Assembly: GCA_902801165.1 (NCBI GenBank)
Contig: CADCHI010000003.1
Location: 29,483-93,482 of the forward strand
Direction: 5' to 3'
Length of the DNA: 64,000 nt
From: an uncultured Eubacteriales bacterium
GTDB taxonomy: Bacteria > Bacillota > Clostridia > Christensenellales > Aristaeellaceae
Part shown: positions 61,333 through 64,000 of the stretch, piece by piece
How positions within the stretch are numbered: position 1 is the stretch's first letter
Layout: every line of letters begins with the position of its first letter
Position numbers and translations under genes: made by a program
Notes under the pieces: generated by a model
Databases searched by the model: none
What the model saw: only the letters and a program-made list of their open reading frames with translations
What the model was told of the DNA's origin: nothing

Positions 61333-62606
61333 TCGGCGCCATCATATGGATTTGTCTGATTGGCTTCATGTTCATCGGCGTGCCGATCGCGTTTTCGATG
61401 GGCATTTCGGCGACCATCATGCTGCTGGTCAATCACACGGCGACCTCGGTGGTCATTGCGCAGAAGGCCGTCAACGCGCTGGATTCCTTTACGATCATGG
61501 CGATCCCCTTCTTCATGATGGCTTCGTCGATCCTCTCCGGCGCGGATGTCGGCAAGAAGATCTTCCGCTTCGCGGGCACGCTGGTGCAGCACCTGCCCGG
61601 CGGCCTGGCGCACGTCAATATTCTGACGAGCATGATCATGGCGGGCATGTCCGGATCCTCGGTTTCCGACGTGTCCGGCATAGGCAAGATGGAAATGGAC
61701 GCCATGACGGAAGCGGGGTACGACAAGGGCTTCAGCGCGGCGGTGACGGCGGCGTCATCCACGGTCGCGCCGATCATCCCTCCCAGCACGAGCATGATAC
61801 TGTACGGCTCGATCACGGGCGTGTCCATCGGCAAGCTGCTGATCGGCGGTCTGCTTCCCGGCCTGCTGATGGGCCTGGCCATGGGCGTGATCGCCTATGT
61901 GATCAGCGTCCGCCGTCACTATCCCCTCCAGGAGAGGGCTACCGGCAAGGCGATCCGCGCTTCCTTCAAGGACAGCTTCGCGGCGCTGATGATGCCCGTG
62001 ATCCTGATCGCCGGCATTCTCAGCGGCGTCTTTACCGCGACCGAGGCGGCCTGCGTGGCGACGGTCTATTCCATACTGATTTCCCTTTTCTGGTATCGGA
62101 CGATTAACTTTAAGCAACTGTTCAAGATCCTGGAGAATACATCGACCTTCGCCAGCTCCACGCTCTTCGTGCTGGCCATGGCCGGCGTGTTCGGCCTGGT
62201 GCTGACGCACAACCAGGTGCCGACGAAGATCTGCAACTTCTTCCTGTCGCTGTCGAACAACAAGTACGTGCTGCTGTTCCTGGTCAACGTCATGCTGCTG
62301 ATCCTCGGCTGCCTGATGGAGGGCAATTCCATCTACATGATTCTGGGACCGGTGCTGGGCGTGCTGGCCGTTCAGCTGGGCTGCGATCCGGTGGCTTTCG
62401 GCGTTATGGTGGTGTTCAACCTGACGCTGGGCCTGATTACGCCGCCCGTCGGCCTTTGCCTGTTCCTGACGCAGAAGGTGGCGGGCATCACTTCGCAGGA
62501 GATGATCAAGTCGATCGTGCCCTTCGTCATAGCGCTCATCATCTCGCTGCTGGTAATCACCTACATTCCGCAGATTTGCTCGCTGCTGCCCAACCTGCTG
62601 ATGTGA
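61329..62606 (+). CDS. TRAP transporter large membrane subunit DctM
   Basis: The 425-residue protein has about 12 hydrophobic segments and the DctM hallmarks FMFIGVPIAFSMGISA, AIPFFMMASSILSGADVG, AAVTAASSTVAPIIPPSTSMI, and NLTLGLITPPVGLCLFL. It forms the transport channel with DctQ. All parts are intact. Together with DctP it is a complete C4-type TRAP system for an organic or sugar acid. Confidence 0.96.
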   Translation: MIGAIIWICLIGFMFIGVPIAFSMGISATIMLLVNHTATSVVIAQKAVNALDSFTIMAIPFFMMASSILSGADVGKKIFRFAGTLVQHLPGGLAHVNILTSMIMAGMSGSSVSDVSGIGKMEMDAMTEAGYDKGFSAAVTAASSTVAPIIPPSTSMILYGSITGVSIGKLLIGGLLPGLLMGLAMGVIAYVISVRRHYPLQERATGKAIRASFKDSFAALMMPVILIAGILSGVFTATEAACVATVYSILISLFWYRTINFKQLFKILENTSTFASSTLFVLAMAGVFGLVLTHNQVPTKICNFFLSLSNNKYVLLFLVNVMLLILGCLMEGNSIYMILGPVLGVLAVQLGCDPVAFGVMVVFNLTLGLITPPVGLCLFLTQKVAGITSQEMIKSIVPFVIALIISLLVITYIPQICSLLPNLLM

Positions 62607-62648
62607 TGGACAGCGAACACTGCTCTTGTGGAGGATGGAGGGTTGCGC

Positions 62649-63371
62649 ATGTTTGATTATACCGGAAAGGTGGTTGCGATCACCGGCGCCTCCAGCGGCA
62701 TTGGAAAGGCGATTGCGCGGGCGTTTTACGAGGCAGGCGCGAGCCTGGCGCTCTGCAGCCGCAGCGCGGAACGTGTGCGCGCGGCGACAAGTGAATTTGC
62801 CGGAGACGATGATCCGCGCGTCCGTGTTTTTGAAGCGGATACGAGCGTTGTCTCGGATATCACAGCCTTTCGGGACATGACCGTGAGCGCGTATGGCGGA
62901 ATCGACGTATGGGTCAACAACGCGGGCATTGAGCACCCCATGCCCACGGTGGAAATGACGGAAGCGATATTCGACCAGGTGGTCAATACCAACTTCAGGG
63001 GGTATTACTTCGGCTGCCAGGCCGCGGCGCAGGACATGCTTCGCCGGGGGACCGGAGGCTGCATCGTGAACATCGGCTCGGTGAATGCGGTGACGGTGGT
63101 TGTGCAGCAGGCCGTATACGCGGGCACCAAGGCTGCGATCTCTCAGATCACGAAGAGCTTTGCGCGGGAGTGGGCGAGGGACGGCATACGGGTCAACTGC
63201 GTGGCACCCGGGAGCGTTCCGACCAGGATCAACGAAGCCAAATACCGGGATCCGGCGGCGCATCGTGCGATGTGCGAGAAGATTCCTATGGGGAGGCGCG
63301 GCGAGACACGGGAGATTGCCGATCACGCGGCCATGTCCGTCGCAGCGTATCCTGCCTGCGGTGTTGGATGA
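62649..63371 (+). CDS. Short-chain dehydrogenase/reductase, 3' end altered
   Basis: The start at 62649 follows GGAGGG. The cofactor motif is TGASSGIG, the NNAGIEHP segment is present, and the catalytic residues are Ser in IGSVNA and Tyr-x3-Lys in YAGTKAA. The family pattern runs to IPMGRRGETREIAD (about 63323) and then breaks off: the usual final strand and the last about 20 residues are replaced by HAAMSVAAYPACGVG, which comes from another frame of a LarA gene. The enzyme may be inactive. It was probably an oxidoreductase of the sugar acid pathway. Confidence 0.85.
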   Translation: MFDYTGKVVAITGASSGIGKAIARAFYEAGASLALCSRSAERVRAATSEFAGDDDPRVRVFEADTSVVSDITAFRDMTVSAYGGIDVWVNNAGIEHPMPTVEMTEAIFDQVVNTNFRGYYFGCQAAAQDMLRRGTGGCIVNIGSVNAVTVVVQQAVYAGTKAAISQITKSFAREWARDGIRVNCVAPGSVPTRINEAKYRDPAAHRAMCEKIPMGRRGETREIADHAAMSVAAYPACGVG

Positions 63372-63969
63372 GCTGTATGAGGCGGGGTGTCGCCCGGAGA
63401 ACATAACCCTGGTTTTTGCGCTGGGAAGCCATCGCCCGCATACGGAGCAGGAGCGTCGGCAGCTTGCGGGGGAGAGAGCCTGGCGGGAGATTCGCTGCGT
63501 GGACAGTAACCGCGAGGATTGTGTGCAGTTTGGGACGACCGAGCGCGGTACACCGGTGAACATCACCCGCGTGGTGGCCGAGGCGGATCGGCGCATCTGC
63601 CTGGGCAACATCGAATACCACTATTTTGCTGGCTATTCAGGCGGCGCAAAGGCGATCATGCCGGGCTGCTCCACGCAGGAAGCGATCCAATGCAACCACA
63701 GTCTTATGGTTGATGAGGCGGCCTGCACAGGCAACCTGGATGACAACCCTCTCCGGCAGGACCTGGAGCGGGCGACGGCCATGGTGGGAGTGGACTTCAT
63801 CGTCAACGTCGTGCTGGATGAACATAAACACATCGTTCGAGCCGTGGCGGGCGATTGGATCCAGGCTCACCGCGCTGGATGCGCGTTTCTGGATCGAATG
63901 TATAGAAAGACCAACTATGAAAAGTCAACCCCTCCGAAGGGGTTGAGAGGCGGAGCGGGCGAGATTTAA
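63322..63969 (+). pseudogene. Fragment of LarA-type nickel-dependent racemase
   Basis: In the frame starting at 63322 the sequence ITRPCPSQRILPAVLDELYE, ITLVFALGSHRPHTEQE, and GNIEYHYFAGYSGGAKAIMPG matches the LarA family (lactate and hydroxy acid racemases). About 80 N-terminal residues are missing; the frame enters directly from the SDR gene. The match ends at FLDRMYRK (about 63912), after which unrelated residues lead to a stop, so roughly the last half is absent too. The fragment cannot be a working enzyme in this form. Confidence 0.75.
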
Positions 63970-64000
63970 CCTGCGCATAACAATGCAACAAAAGGGACAG

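Overview
The window is a GC-rich chromosomal segment that looks like a member of the Clostridia (Bacillota), probably an uncultured gut or rumen lineage. This rests on the gene order plsX-acpP-rnc-smc-ftsY, the adjacent L13-S9 ribosomal genes, a Gram-positive type LexA box, strong purine-rich ribosome binding sites, YesM/AraC two-component genes, a YkvI-type membrane protein and a YolD-like protein. This is inference; there is no 16S gene in the window.

Layout. Positions 1-5052 hold an Opp/Dpp-type peptide ABC operon (oppB partial, an enlarged oppC, oppD, oppF, then a one-helix membrane protein). Positions 5176-12000 are mixed housekeeping genes: rpiB, a zinc-ribbon protein, GNAT, Nudix, a P-loop protein with a membrane partner, a YkvI-like transporter, rplM-rpsI, a tyrosine phosphatase and a J-domain protein. 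Positions 12063-16170 hold a sugar isomerase-like protein with a leaderless pectinesterase, then alanine racemase and LD-carboxypeptidase. Positions 16179-23218 hold an M20 amidohydrolase and a second peptide ABC operon (minus strand), divergent from its binding protein. Positions 23285-34459 run on the minus strand: YcaQ-like glycosylase, an SOS-controlled micro-protein, fumC, a NahK-like kinase, ftsY, smc, rnc, acpP and plsX.

A tRNA-Arg(CCG) gene at 34586-34662 is followed by duplicated tRNA 3' ends and an AT-rich junction. After it comes a Type I restriction-modification locus (35747-45240). The locus has two different hsdM genes, hsdS, a small gene pair of the DUF4160 type, a tyrosine recombinase, a silent half-hsdS cassette and hsdR. 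The tRNA-end duplications and the recombinase suggest a mobile or reshuffled region.

Positions 45393-55598 look like one carbohydrate uptake and sensing locus. It has a 2-hydroxyacid dehydrogenase, two sugar ABC permeases without an ATPase, an aldo/keto reductase, a TIM-barrel-like protein, a YesM-type histidine kinase, an AraC-type response regulator and a sugar-binding lipoprotein-like or secreted protein. An IS200-type element lies at 55608-56366. Positions 56610-63969 are a DeoR-controlled hydroxy-acid locus: PdxA-like dehydrogenase, metallo-beta-lactamase fold protein, a complete TRAP transporter (DctP, DctQ, DctM), an SDR dehydrogenase cut short at its 3' end, and a LarA (nickel racemase) fragment. 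The SDR and LarA pieces meet at a junction that looks like a deletion or a misassembly.

The most unusual signals are the four exact-period 64-residue repeats inserted in the first OppC, the LexA-box promoter in front of a 44-residue membrane protein, and the Type I locus with paired methylase subunits and a silent specificity cassette.
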